A stretch of DNA of 64,000 nt from Diphasiastrum complanatum (GCA_029204225.1 CM055111.1:42908815-42972814); one strand, 5' to 3'; shown: positions 44,368 to 55,935, counted from the stretch's first letter. Numbers and translations are program-made. The notes: generated from the sequence alone by a model not told the origin.

Positions 44368-44372
44368 TTTTC
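44368..44372 (+). other. Target site duplication, right copy
   Basis: TTTTC, matching 38204-38208. Dropping one copy together with the element restores the outer Gag frame. Confidence 0.9.
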
Positions 44373-47118
44373 AGACGACACGAACCTTGCTCGTGAAAGA
44401 CCCTACCACGAACCTTGAAAAGGCGATTGTCAAGATTCGAGAGGAAGTCGAGGCCAGAGAGCATCTTGATCACAAAGATGGTTCTGACCAAGCACTCTAC
44501 GGCAATAAAGAAAAATCAAAGAAACAGTTCAAGCCTAAGAGGGAGTCAAATCAGAGGCAGGATCGTGACCAGCAAGCAGAGGGGACCAGCAAAAGCAACT
44601 AGAAGACCAAAGGGAGGTCGAAACGACAAGAAGACATGCACGAGATGCAGAAGAGATGGGCATACAGTAGATACCTGCTGGCTCAATCCCAAGATTGAGT
44701 GTATCCATTGCCATAAGAAGGGTCATGCAGCCATGGATTGCCGCCAGAACCCAAGAAACAGATCAGCACAGGACAGACATGACAACGATAATAGTTCTTC
44801 ATATGTCGAGGAGCCCGACAACTCGAAGATGGGTGAAGAAAGAACGAACAAAAATTGTTCGACTGCCTACATCTGTGAAGATGTGTGTGCAGCATCAACG
44901 TCTAACACACATGAGGTGATCCTGGATTCAAGAGCCACCTCGCACTTCGTGACATCAAGACGAATCACGTCTGATTTCAGAAGTGCATATCCCTCAAGAT
45001 TCATAGTTCTTGGAAATGGATCCAGACATCAGGTGAACAGTATTGGTTCACTCTGGCTCAACACCAACGACAGAGATAGACGACTCGAAGACGTTCTATT
45101 CGTGCCAACTCTGTAGCAAGACTTGCTCTTTGTAGCAAGAATAGCAGATGTAGGGATGCGTGTGACGTTTTCTAACGAAGCATGCAACGTGATTGATGCC
45201 AGCACCAGCATTCTCATTGCTCAAGGTAGAAGGAAAGCGAACCTATATCATCTGAAGATATGCCTACTTGCGGATCAGGTGCATCAGACTCATGACGACT
45301 CGCCAGACACTCTGTGGCATAGAAGACTCTGCCACATGAACTCAATGGCACTCTACCAAGCAAGTTACCATAGAGCAATAATAGGGGTCATCATCTCAAA
45401 TGCAACCAATTCGGCCACCTGTGATGCATGTTTGAAAGGCAAGATGTCACGTACACCATTCGTCAAAGACTCCTATAGAACAACAAAGATTCTGGAGCTG
45501 GTGCACTCTGACATATGCGGTCCATTCAACGTGATCTCAGTAGGAGATTCAAAATATTATATAACCTTCATTGATGATTATAGCAAGTTTGTCGGAGTGT
45601 ATTTTATTCAAAATAGATCTGAAGCACTCGACAAATTCACAGAATATGAGATGCACATGCAACAAGGTGAAGCAAATCAGAACAGATCGAGGTGGCAAAT
45701 ATATCTCGAATTGCTTCATTGACTTCTGCAATGATCGTGACATCATTCACAGAAGAATTGCAACCTATACACTGCAACACAATGGTGTTGCCGAATGAAA
45801 GAACATGACCCTAATGGAAGCAGCCAGATGCATGATGGCTTATTCGAAGGCTCCAAGGGCACTATGGGCTGAAGTAGTAGCTACAGGACGAGAAGACAGC
45901 CTTCTTGCATGGCGAATTAGACGAAGAGGTCTACATGGATCAACCCCCAGGATTTGTCTCGAATTCACTTCCTGACTATGTATGCAGAATGCATAGAAGC
46001 ATCTACGGTCTGAAGCAATTAGCTCGACAATGGAACAAGAAGAAGGATCAGGCCCTAAAATCATTAGGATTCAAGCCTCTGTTGGCTGACTCCAGTTGTA
46101 TGTCAGAGTTACAGATGGGCAGATCATCATAGTGGCTGTATATGTGGACGACACTCTGATACTTTGTAGAAGTGAGCAGCTAATTGCTGAAGTAAAGACA
46201 GACATCTCGAAGCATTTCGAGATAGTGGATCTGGGAGAAGCCAGGTGTTACCTAGGCTTACACATTGAAAGGGACTATTAGGGAGTCAAATTATACCTTC
46301 ACTAGTCCAGATACACCCAGAAAATCCTAGAGGATTTTGGGATGCTGAACTACAAAGGAGCGAACACTCCAATGCTCGCAGGAACGGTGCTAACAAATGA
46401 CGATTGTCCAAAGACTGAGGAGGAAAGAGAACAGATGTAGCTCACTCCCTACAGAAGATTGATAGGTTCACTGATGTACCTTGCAGACAACACATGTCCT
46501 GATATTGCTTATGCAATATTCAGGATGAGCCAATTCTGCACGAATCCAGGCTCGACACATTGGAAGATTGCAAAACAAATTTTGCAATATCTTCAATTAA
46601 CGAGGAATTATGGCTTGTGTTATTGTTGTGGTGCAGGTCTCAGGATACTTTTCTACAGCGACACTAGCTGGGCATCTCTTAGGGACGACTGTAAAAGCAT
46701 CTTAGGAGGATGCACCATCGCATCAGGAGTAGCAATTCTCTGGGTCAGCAAGAAGCAGACCATTGTAGCCTAGTCGTCCTGCGAAGCAGAGTACGTAGCA
46801 GCAGCAAAGATGGCCAACAAAATAATTTGGCTAAGGCAGTTCCTAGATGAATTGGGCGAAACAAGGAATGAGCCACTAGTCTTGCAGATGGACAACACCT
46901 CTACAATACACCTCACGAAGGATCCCATGTTCCATTCCAGGACGAAGCACATTGCGATCAAGCATCACTTGATCAGGGATCTGATTGAGAAGAAGATGAT
47001 GCAGACCACCTTCATCGGAACGAAAGATATGGTTGCCACATCTTCACAAAGGCTCTGGACAAAGGACTCTTTGAGAGGCAAAGGAACAGTCTCGGGATCA
47101 TAAGGCTACCATGCTTTG

Positions 47119-47126
47119 AGAGGGAG
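47119..47126 (+). other. Polypurine tract of outer copia element
   Basis: gagagggag-type tract between the pol end and the presumed LTR start. Confidence 0.5.
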
Positions 47127-47127
47127 C

Positions 47128-48189
47128 TGAAGAAACAAAGTGTTTCTGAATACAAAGCCTTGCTAGCTTACGGCCCCTCGATTGACAAAGACCAACATGT
47201 TCGCGAACTCGAACATCTAAAGACACGAAACATGAAGAGTTTTGTGAACACGAAAGTCAACGAAGACGAAGACCAACATGTTCGCAAACTCGAACATCTG
47301 AAGATGCGAAACACGAAGAGTTTCGCGAACACGAACGAGATTCCCTTGCGGTCCTATACGAGAGAAAGGCGAACGAGGTAAACGAAACCAACGATGGAAA
47401 CGAAACTCGTTCTATTCTCACGCTCGAAAGAGTACCACCAAAGATCACGCAAGTACCAGAAGTATAGAGATCTGACCTGATGACATGACGTCAGCAGATA
47501 CTCCCTAGGGCGTGGCTAAACTGCCACTTTTGTATTCTCTGGTTAGTTGTAGATGGTTAATCGCTCTAATCTTAGATTTGCATAGAGAGACTGTACTTGC
47601 TGAATAATACTTGACATATATCAATAAAAAACACAGTGTGTAACCAAGCATGAAAGAAGAACAAGAAGTAGTATGATGCATGTAAGCAATCAAGACAAAC
47701 ACAGACAGAAGCTCCGTCTGCGTGCGAGAAGACAATTATGTCTAGGATCAGAAGATCCAATTGTCCGCTAGTAAAGCGAGACTACTACTCGTGAGAGAAC
47801 CGTGCTCCTCTCACGCCAACACACTGCATGGATTCGCATGCAGTGCCCTGAAGAAATCAGAGAAAATCAATATAGATTATTTTCTGGTGGTGTTTGATCT
47901 TGAATGTCGAGTGCTTATGCTGTTTTATTTTTAATATGTCTGAGTTTTCTTGTTCCCTTTGAATTTCGCACCTTGGTTGAAATGAAGTCGAATGTTGTAT
48001 TAGTTTTTATGAACGTAGATCAGTAGTACCTGACTACCCTTAGGAGGATTGTAGGAGTCTTTCAGTTGGCAGTGCCCAGCGAATGCATCTGAACTCCATC
48101 CGAATCTTGAAGGAGAGTCGCGAATTTTTCGTGATTTTTCTTCTCACGATTCTCATCATTCGTATCGGAGCACCGCTCGACTCCCAACA
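47128..48189 (+). repeat. LTR of outer copia element (followed by a primer site)
   Basis: Begins TGAAGAAACAAAG after the polypurine tract and ends CTCCCAACA, about 1062 bp. It contains a tandem repeat (47184-47340) and a TATA-like region near 47615 (catatatcaataaa). Unusually, a primer binding site (48191-48202) follows it, as expected after a 5' LTR rather than a 3' LTR. Boundaries are by end motifs only. Confidence 0.6.
47184..47340 (+). repeat. Two ~80-bp tandem units in the LTR
   Basis: gaccaacatgttcgcgaact plus cgaacatct, acgaaaca and gaagagtttt in unit 1 (from 47184) recur as gaccaacatgttcgcaaact, cgaacatct, gaaacacgaagagttt in unit 2 (from about 47265). The unit contains the palindrome GTTCGCGAAC. 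Position near the LTR start suits a transcriptional enhancer repeat. Confidence 0.75.
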
Positions 48190-48190
48190 G

Positions 48191-48202
48191 TGGTATCGGA
48201 GC
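48191..48202 (+). other. Primer binding site after the outer copia LTR
   Basis: TGGTATCGGAGC, one base from the canonical site, one base after the CA end of the LTR. The sequence beyond about 48240 already reads as minus-strand gypsy gag. Confidence 0.7.
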
Positions 48203-48239
48203 GCTGACTCGGATTTCTCAACAATCTTCATGATAGTGT

Positions 48240-49488
48240 GTTGAACTACCAGAAGTGGGTGTTGTATCGTGATGGTATGTGTGATCGTAGGAGTGGTTGA
48301 CAAGATGTGTTTGTGTAGGTTCTCTATGGTGTCGATGTTTTTGTGCTCCTGCACCAGGTTGTCCTCTTGGAGGTGGACCTAAGAGTGCCAACTGAGGTTG
48401 AGGTTCATGCTTGGGTTGTCTAGGCAGCTCTTGGATATGAATTTGGGGATTTTTTCGTGGAGGGTATTGATATGATGGATTTTGTGAAACAAATGGATTT
48501 CTAGGGGGCTGGTATTGGCCTCTTGATTGATGTTACATTTAATTAAGGAAGTATATGGGACCGGTTTGTATGATGGGCACTCATTGCCAGTGTGTGCACT
48601 CTTACAATGAGGGCACCACGTATTATTCCGTCTATGATGGATTTGGCCAGTGGGTAACTGACCTGGCATGGAGCTCTGAATAGACTTTAGGATCATGGAC
48701 AACACAATGTACTCTCCGTTCTCGTGGTTCATCAACGTCTGATCCCTCATCTTCTTCGCTAATAGCATCAGACATGGCTTGTTTTAATGATGTGTATTCA
48801 TCATTAGATCGAAGTTTATGTCTGATCCATCTTGGAAGTCCAACAGGAACCAAATGATGAGCATGGACTCTATGGGTTGCTCTTGTACTTGACTTTTGAA
48901 TCTTTTGAATCTTTCTATATAGTCACGTACTTTTTAATCTTTTGTCATTTTGATATTGCTTAATTTGACAAAAGGACTCTCAATCAAATGACATGGTTTG
49001 AATCACTTGATGAAGGCTTCCTTCAGGAGTGACCAATATCGTTTATCTTCACGATCCAGGTTGAAAAACCATTCTCGTGCTCGATCGATCATGGTCATCG
49101 AGAAGAGTTGTACCATGGCTTCTAGAGATGTTTCGCCATAGACATCACATGCGTTCTCAAAGACTTGAAGAAATCTCTGAGGGTCAGAATTGCCATCATA
49201 CCTAGGAAGATCTAGCCTTGGTGTTCGTTTTTCAGTACACGGTCCATGGTTAGCAAAGGCCCCGTTTAAGTGAGCTCTTGCTTGTGAGGATTCAACAGCG
49301 TGAAATTGCGGTCGGTCATATGCAACTTCAGCTCTCATGGGTTCCCATCTGTCGAATGGGTTGGTAGATAGCTCATGGATTTGTGATTTCATTCGAGAGT
49401 ACCTATTGTATCTAGCCTGTTCTGTGGAGAGAGATACCATCTCCGGAGGATAATCCTCTGTGGTATTAGAATCGTAAGGACGATCCAT
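48240..49488 (-). pseudogene. Gag of the minus-strand Athila/Tat-like gypsy element
   Basis: From ATG at 49488 (MDRPYDSNTTEDYPPE) the frame runs through LPRYDGNSDPQRFLQVFENA and MTMIDRAREWFFNLDRE, the conserved core of plant gypsy Gag (retrotrans_gag). After a stop at about 49003 it continues with DYIERFKRFKSQV and, in other frames, the zinc-knuckle remnant CPHCKSAHTGNECPSY (about 48600). The end near 48240-48260 is the junction with the copia LTR and primer site. Pol of the same element is at 33690-37745, about 10.5 kb away because of the nested copia insertions. Confidence 0.78.
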
Positions 49489-51012
49489 ATGGAAAATATA
49501 GAGTACCTTAGGATTGTGTATTTAGGCCTCTTGGACTGTTTTTGTAGTTTTCTTTTTTTTAAACTCTAGATATAAAATATAGGAAGGTATATTAATCAGA
49601 GGATATTGATTTTTTATGTATCCAAATGGCACAGAATTCAATATAGTGATGTTGCAGAAGGGCTTAGCTGATAGCTGTGGCAATTGGCTAGTAGTAGGGT
49701 CTAGTCAAATATAGAATTGACTTTCCAATTGACTCGGCTCGGTTGAGATCTCGAGGCAATGACTCGGGTGAGATTTGAAAGATGGGCTCGGTCGAGATCG
49801 CAATGAAATGACGTGGTCGAGATCTTAACAGAGAGACTCGCAGTTGAGATTTGAAGTGGAGGCTCAGTTGAGATCTAGAACCTAAACTAAAAATTCGAAT
49901 GGCTTTACTATATTAGATAAATAGAATATACATTTGTAATCTACAAACTCAAAAGCACTATGAGAATACATATTTTCTTTTATTTTGTAAAGAAATGTTT
50001 TTTTATTTTATTTTATTTTCATGTATTAATACAAAAAATATAATACTTTTTCCCATGAAATTGTCATGTGAAGGTAACACAATATTGATATAACTATTCT
50101 CCATACATTCAAAAATGGCTTGCCTGTCCACCAAAAAGGATTAAGGCCATCTTCTTCCCATGCCCGTGAATATTTCAAGATTAGAATATTTCAAATAGTA
50201 TCAATGAAACCACACATCTAGACAACCTCCAAGCAGCTACTCAAGCAAGCAATCTATATGAGAGTGAACTACCATCCATCCCCTCAAACAATTTACTTAT
50301 TAAGCTCACCATCCTAACAACAATGCAAGGCTCCATTCCCTAAACTCAAACCAACACCATACCTTGCAACCCACAAGGCCTTACAAGAATCCAAGACTCC
50401 AAAATACAACACTTTCCAAGAACAAGACAATTACCACAAGACAACAACATTTCAAATCACTATCTCCAAGCAACTTAAAAAAATACTCCATTCTCAAATT
50501 ATCAAATCACAAAAGTACTAACTCTTAAAAATACTAACACACAAAAGTACTAACACTTGAAATACAAGGAGTTGGCTCCTTCTTATAGGAAAATCCAATG
50601 CATCCCCTTCACAATGCCATCTTGCCATCCTTCATGCCCTCTTTGCCATTTGTCCCCAACCCATTTGATAGTACACCTAGTGGCCTCCATAAGAGAGTGG
50701 GAGAGCGGTGCATTCAAGGCTCTCTTCCAAAACTAGCCAAGATGCCATTTTTGTCAAAGGCTAGGGAGGCCATTCAAGTTCTCCCTTTTGTACACCCTAG
50801 AAGCCCAATGTACCTCCCAATTTTTTATAGCCTCCAAGGTGTTTTGGCATTTATTATCCAAATTATGAGTGAGGCCCTTTTTTCAACCCCTATTTTTAGT
50901 AGGTGGCCTTCGTTTTTCTTTGGGTACTTGTGTTTTCGGCCTTTCTTCGATTTTTCAAGGGTCGTGCGCCTACTGCTCATTTGTCTGGGTTTTTGGTCTG
51001 TTGGGTAACTAC
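49489..51012 (-). other. Leader / possible 5' LTR region of the gypsy element
   Basis: No coding signal; the plus-strand frame at 50598-51008 is not a recognisable protein. The tandem CTCGGTCGAGAT motif recurs at 49730-49880. A minus-strand TATA-like TATAAGAAGGAGCC (about 50575-50588) would suit an LTR promoter. No primer site or LTR boundary could be fixed. Confidence 0.35.
49730..49880. repeat. Degenerate tandem repeats, CTCGGTCGAGAT core (island 3)
   Basis: About five units of roughly 30 bp: ctcggttgagatc, ctcgggtgagattt, gctcggtcgagatcgcaatg, cgtggtcgagatc and ctcagttgagatc. The same core forms the islands at 31990-32290 and 33000-33275, some 17 kb away in the same gypsy element. Confidence 0.75.
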
Positions 51013-51274
51013 TGTTAGAAATCAATGATAAACTTCACTGTTACTATTTACGATGCACATTAATGTTGACAGCTATGACTAGCTGTCAATAGCCGTAGGC
51101 TAGTCTATTAGTCTACTCGTAGGTTTTCTCTCTCTATCAGGGTTCAGGGTTTATTTGTACTTTTTACATTCTGTATGAGTTAGTGTGATAGAGTGACAGT
51201 ACGTGTTCTTCTTCCGCCTTCTTGTGGTGATTGCTTATGGTGAATGCTTGATGTTGCATATCTAATTCTTGACA
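51013..51274 (+). repeat. 5' LTR of a copia element
   Basis: 262 bp, TGTTAGAAATC to TTCTTGACA, directly followed by a perfect primer site. It is short but within the copia range. The 3' LTR is missing. Confidence 0.85.
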
Positions 51275-51286
51275 TGGTATCAGAGC
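51275..51286 (+). other. Primer binding site, initiator Met tRNA
   Basis: TGGTATCAGAGC immediately after the CA of the LTR. Confidence 0.92.
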
Positions 51287-51822
51287 AGCGATAGTCTTGT
51301 GTGCCTGATCAGTGGATACATCTTGTCACAAGCTCCGCAACGAAGTGAGAAAGTCCTTCACGGGAGGTGAAAGCTTGGAGAGACAAAAACGGTTGGAAGA
51401 AATTCCTCTTTGGTGTATTTTGTAGGGTTGGAGCTTAGAATCATCAATGGGGAACGAAAGCACAGTCCCGGAGCATCAGAAAGGCCAGGGCAGCATCAGA
51501 AAAATTGAGAATATGTTGAGTGGAGGAGATTTTTACAATACTTCCTAGTTATTGTGAAAAGTGCTATTTGTGTGAGAGGTTTGCCAAGAAATCTCTCATT
51601 TGTCTGTTTGGAGTACCGCAAATCACACTAGACAATGTCTAGTACTACCATTCAGAGTTAGAAGACTTCATACTTTTCACATTACTGATCTCTGTCTTTT
51701 GAACGATCACACATTTTGAAATCTTTGCAAAGAGGAGGCGGCGTAGCCGCTGCGCCGAAGTGGGGAATCTAGAATATTCCCTCTGAAAGTTATTATATTC
51801 CCTCTATTTTTAATCTTTTCCG

Positions 51823-51982
51823 TACCAATATTGGATCGACGCGCCAGAGGTAGGAAAAATCTTGAGCAGTCGTACATCCGCGCGTCATACCGATATCACA
51901 TATCAGTACCAATATCGGAGCGACGCGCCAGAGGTAAAGAGAATCTCGAACAGTCGTGCACCTGCGCGTCGTACCGATATCA
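51823..51982 (+). repeat. 84-bp tandem repeat in the copia leader
   Basis: taccaatattggatcgacgc, gccagaggta, cagtcgtacatccgcgcgtc and ataccgatatca recur 84 bases later with few changes. It sits between primer site and Gag start, the region expected to carry packaging signals. Confidence 0.85.
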
Positions 51983-52052
51983 GTTGTACAACCAAAAATT
52001 TACAATTCTGTGGTGTGAATAAATTTTGTGATCCAGACTCATCTATCCAGTA

Positions 52053-54240
52053 ATGACAACTCTAAGCGAGAGTGTTTTTAATGAGTCAAGCAAATTGGAA
52101 GGTGTTGACAACTATGCAGTTTGGAAATTCAAACTGAAGAACATTTTGATGGAAAATGAGCTATGGGAGATCGTGACAGGTGAAGAGACAAGGCCAGTGA
52201 TTGAAGAAGATCAGCCGACATTTGATAGGAGAAACGGAAAGCCCAAAATGTCATCAACTTATCAGTTAGAGATGCAATTATTCCCTATATTTCAGATTCA
52301 GAAGGACCAAAAGAAGTGTGGGATACATTGAAGGCATTGTTTGAAACGACAAATACATCTCGAATACTATTTTTAAAGACAAAGTTGCATACATTGCGGA
52401 TGGATGATGGTGCAACTATTGCCGATCACATACTGAAGATCAAAGAGATCCGTGATCAATTAGCAGCAGTTGGAGAGCGAGTACAAGATCGTGAGATCGT
52501 GCAATTGACATTGAATAGTCTGAGTGAATCACATCAGATGTTTGTGACGAGTATAGCCACAAGAGAAAATCTTCCAACCTATGAAGAACTAGGTGGATTG
52601 CTTTTGCAAGAAGAGCAGCGTCAAGAGAACTTGAATCATCGTAACAGGAGCTATGATCAAGCTCTTGCAGTTAGAGGACGAGGTGGAAGATTTGGCCATG
52701 GAAAGTATCAATCGAGAGGAGGAAACTCAAGCCAAGGATCATTTCAACAATTTCATGAGCAAGTCAATGATAGTTTAAATCGAGATAATTGGAATCAAGA
52801 TCGAGGTCAAGGACGTGGCTATTCAAGACAAAATAAACCTGAAAATTGTAGGTACTGCAACAAACTTGGTCACTGGGAGTGTGAATGCTTCAAGAAACAG
52901 AAGGAGATGGAACAAAGAAAAGACAAATGGCAAGCGGGAAATTATGCTGATCAACATCAATTTGATGACTATTATTATGAAGACAATTATACTGATCAAC
53001 ATCAATACGATGATGATCAATATGAAGATGACACTGGTGAGAGTTCAAAATTGTTCATTACAGCATTAATGACAAGTGATGAAGCCAAGGATACCTGGTG
53101 CATTGATAGTGGTGCATCCAAGCACATGACTTTAAGAAAAGAGTGCTTTTCAGAACTCAAGAAAACTGACAATGGTGATGAAGTTGGACAAGCTGATGGC
53201 AAATTGCTATCTGTTAAAGGAGTTGGAGTGGTACTAGTGAAGTTAGCCAATGGGAAGATAAAGCATATAAGCAATGTGCGATATGTACCTGGCTTAGCTA
53301 ACAATCTACTATTTGTTGGGACGATGGCTGATCAACAACTCAAGGTTGAGTTTGACAGTGACAAATGTCTTGTCAAACACATCAAGAATCACTACAAAGT
53401 GATTGCTACAGGAGCTAGAGTCAACAAGAATCGACTCTACAAATTGAATGCGAGATCTTTTACTCAAGCTATGGTAAGCACTGTTGATAGTCGAAGTGAT
53501 CTTTGGCATCAAAGGTTTGGTCATATCAGTGCTCAAAGCTTGCAAATCCTTAAAAGAGGTAATCTAGTTGTTGGATTGCCTGATATCTCTTTTGAAGGAA
53601 AAATTTGTGAGGGTTGCATTTTGGGAAAACAACCAAAGATGGAGCAAGAAGAGCCAATGGCATTCTTGATCTTGTTCATAGTGGTCTGTGTGGACCAATA
53701 CAAACTAGGTCCATTAGTGGTTGTTACTATTTCATCACATTCATTGATGACTATAGTAGACATATCTGGATTTATTTCATAAGCAAGAAATCTGATGCTT
53801 TTGCCAAGTTTAGAGAGTTCAAGGCTCTAGTTGAAAAACAAACAGGTTGTTATATTAAGACCCTCAGATCAGATGGTGGCGATGAGTAACTTTCAACAGA
53901 GTTTATAAATTTCTGCAAGGATCAGGGGATCAAGAGACAAACCACTACACCCTATTCACCACAACAGAACGGAGTTGCAGAATGGAAAAACAGATCCATT
54001 GTGGAGATGGCTAGGGCAATGCTTAAGAGCAAGGGTTTGTCATCTACTCATATCTTGAATCGGTGTTCTACGAAGTCCGTGGAGGGTAAGACACCTTACG
54101 AAGCTTTTACTGGAAAGAAACCTAATGTTTCTCATTTACGAATATTTGGTTGTGATGCTTACGCTCATGTAGCTGATGAAAAACGAAAGAAGTTGGATGC
54201 AAAAGCTGTTAAGTGTATTTTCCTTGGATATTGTGGTTGA
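52053..54240 (+). pseudogene. Ty1/copia gag-pol, 3'-truncated
   Basis: The ATG at 52053 starts Gag (MTTLSESVFNESSKLEGVDN). A frameshift lies near 52240, and the frame from 52316 carries the rest of Gag, a Gln/Gly/Arg-rich region, zinc knuckle CRYCNKLGHWECEC (about 52848), an acidic Tyr/Asp/His repeat (YADQHQFDDYYYEDN), protease CIDSGASKHMT (about 53100), pre-integrase LWHQRFGHIS and CEGCILGK. A second shift near 53625 leads to integrase (LVHSGLCGPI, where HSD is HSG; FIDDYSRHIW; LRSDGGDE then a stop at 53887). NGVAEWKNRS follows and then a deletion (LKSKGL to STHILNRC). Homology stops at 54240; RT and RNase H are absent. Confidence 0.87.
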
Positions 54241-55376
54241 CTTTTTCGGCATTCATGACTAGGGCTCCCACGACAACACGGTTTCCCTAAAAAATACACT
54301 AAGTGATCATATATTAGTAAAAATGGACTCAGTGCTTGGTGAGATTTTAGCACGGTCATACCGACTATTTTTTTACAACTGGCCATTTTTTTGAAAAGCC
54401 GTAAAATATTTACCGGCCATTTCTAAGGCCGCAAAATTTGCTCTAGCCTCATTTAGGACGGGCTGGGACCCAATTCTAGGTGGACCAGCACTCTTGGCTC
54501 GGTCTTACCAGACTTGACCACAAAATATTTTTGATAGTTTTTTTTGAAACATTTATTTCTTACTTTTAAACTGTGTCTAGCCACATTTAGGGTGGGCTAG
54601 GACCCAAATCTACAACAAATTTGTGCCAATTTTTCTCTAATAATCGGGTTTTATATGCCGATTTTTCAGGTATTGCAAACTTAAGCTTCAATATTAGTCC
54701 GATTTTTCATGCGAAAATATTGGCTAACAGGGATAGTGATGATCTATCCAAGTTGTTCATTCAGAATGAAACAACGTCAACCACCTCAAGATGGACCATG
54801 AAGGGCTTGGCTCATCTCCCAACATTGTTTCCGGCACCAATAGCGCTCCTGCTGCTCCTGGCACCACTACAACCAAAATGCACACAGTGCCAACTTCCTA
54901 TGGCTCAAAAGCTTTGATCACTTCTAGCGAAGTCTAGAGAGCTCAGGTTGTTATGCAAACACCTCATGCGATCTAGACATGATTAAAGAAAATTTTGAGA
55001 TCAATACAATCTAGAGAGAAAAATGATTTGTTAGAGAGAGAAAATTGTGCTTTACCATATTGGAATAAGCGCTTGTTGTGCTAAATCACATCATAATTAT
55101 AGGCAGATGTGGGTTGCGAATCAAGATGAGCTCCAACCAAGTCTCAACTCCCCTTGTTGCAATGTTGTCCTGGTGCTAGCCTTGGCATGTCAGTTCCTCA
55201 AAGACTAGGGTCAGTCACACACTTGAAAAGTAACCTTCTAGATTTAAGTGTTCAGTGAAAGTGCCAATTGTAAAGGCACTTCAAATCTTTTTGATGTGGC
55301 GCTGAGTTGAGACTCACATCCCAGGATGCGAGTGATATGTCGTTGGGACCATTCAATTTGGGACGCTGGAGAAGTG
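54241..55376. other. Non-coding stretch between copia elements
   Basis: AT-rich; the phrase gggctRggaccca appears twice (about 54460 and 54595), suggesting a short old duplication. No domain or RNA gene seen. Confidence 0.4.
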
Positions 55377-55935
55377 TAGGTCCAATGACTCGTATTGGTC
55401 AAACAATCAGATCAAAACGATCCTACTACTGCGCAGAGGCAGTGGTCGACTAATTCCCTCAGTGCCTACACTACTAATATAGTGGGCAAATACAAAAGTA
55501 AAGTAGAGCTTAGTTGCACGGTTGTTTGCGAAAGCGAAAGAGCAGACAATCAGAAAAAGCAGTAAGAAAGTTAGACAAGAAGACGAAGTATCTTAAACAT
55601 ACAATTCTGACAAGAACTCTGAACGCAATAAAAGACAATGATTGATTCAGATTCATGTATAGAAATACACGTCAGATTGATGTTATGAGCACAAGACAAT
55701 AGCGGACGAAACCACGTGCTCAGAAAGATAACTCCGCTCTATAAAAGCTATGAGATTATTATTGATAATCAGTCTCAAACAAAGAATCGATACATGAAAG
55801 CATCTGCAGTGTCGGTCTCTCTATAAATCACTATAATTGCTACTTTATTAGATTACAATGGTCATCTATATACAATTTACATTTGTGTAGATGAGTGTAC
55901 AATGAAGATGGCGTGGAGCCGTTGTGCCGTCTGTT
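55377..55935 (-). repeat. 3' LTR of an old copia element
   Basis: Aligns along its length with 61654-62232: ttagttgcacggttgtttgc, gagcagacaatcaga, ctctataaaagctatgag and gtcatctatatacaatttac are shared, with roughly 85-90% identity by eye. The RNase H end of the same element (55940 upward) runs into its high-coordinate edge. A minus-strand TATA-like element could lie within the shared agcttttatagag. Confidence 0.8.

Larger units (their letters stand above)
37785..47103 (+). pseudogene. Outer Ty1/copia element (gag-pol), split by a younger copia
   Basis: Coding parts are 37785-38208 and 44373-47103. Gag starts at AWKVKTSLILKGEGLFPW, so the first ~20 codons and leader are absent. Across the inner insertion the frame resumes perfectly (LPRSF, then QTTRTLLVKD) if one copy of TTTTC is dropped. 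Two zinc knuckles (CTRCRRDGHTVDTC, CIHCHKKGHAAMDC) follow in a shifted frame, then protease LDSRATSHF, where the catalytic-loop Gly is Arg. Pre-integrase LWHRRLCHMN and CDACLKGKM; integrase HSDICGPF, FIDDYSKFVG, RTDRGGKYIS and a shifted NGVAE. A deletion near 45890 joins integrase to RT (KTAFLHGELDEEVYMDQPPG), then VAVYVDDTLIL and RNase H (YSDTSWASLRDD, TAG at 46771, SSCEAEYVAAA). About six lesions. The 3' LTR follows at 47128. Confidence 0.85.

Noticed and set aside
50598-51008. 136-aa plus-strand frame
   Set aside because: Hydrophobic, low-information translation with no motif, inside the presumed leader/LTR region of a minus-strand gypsy element.
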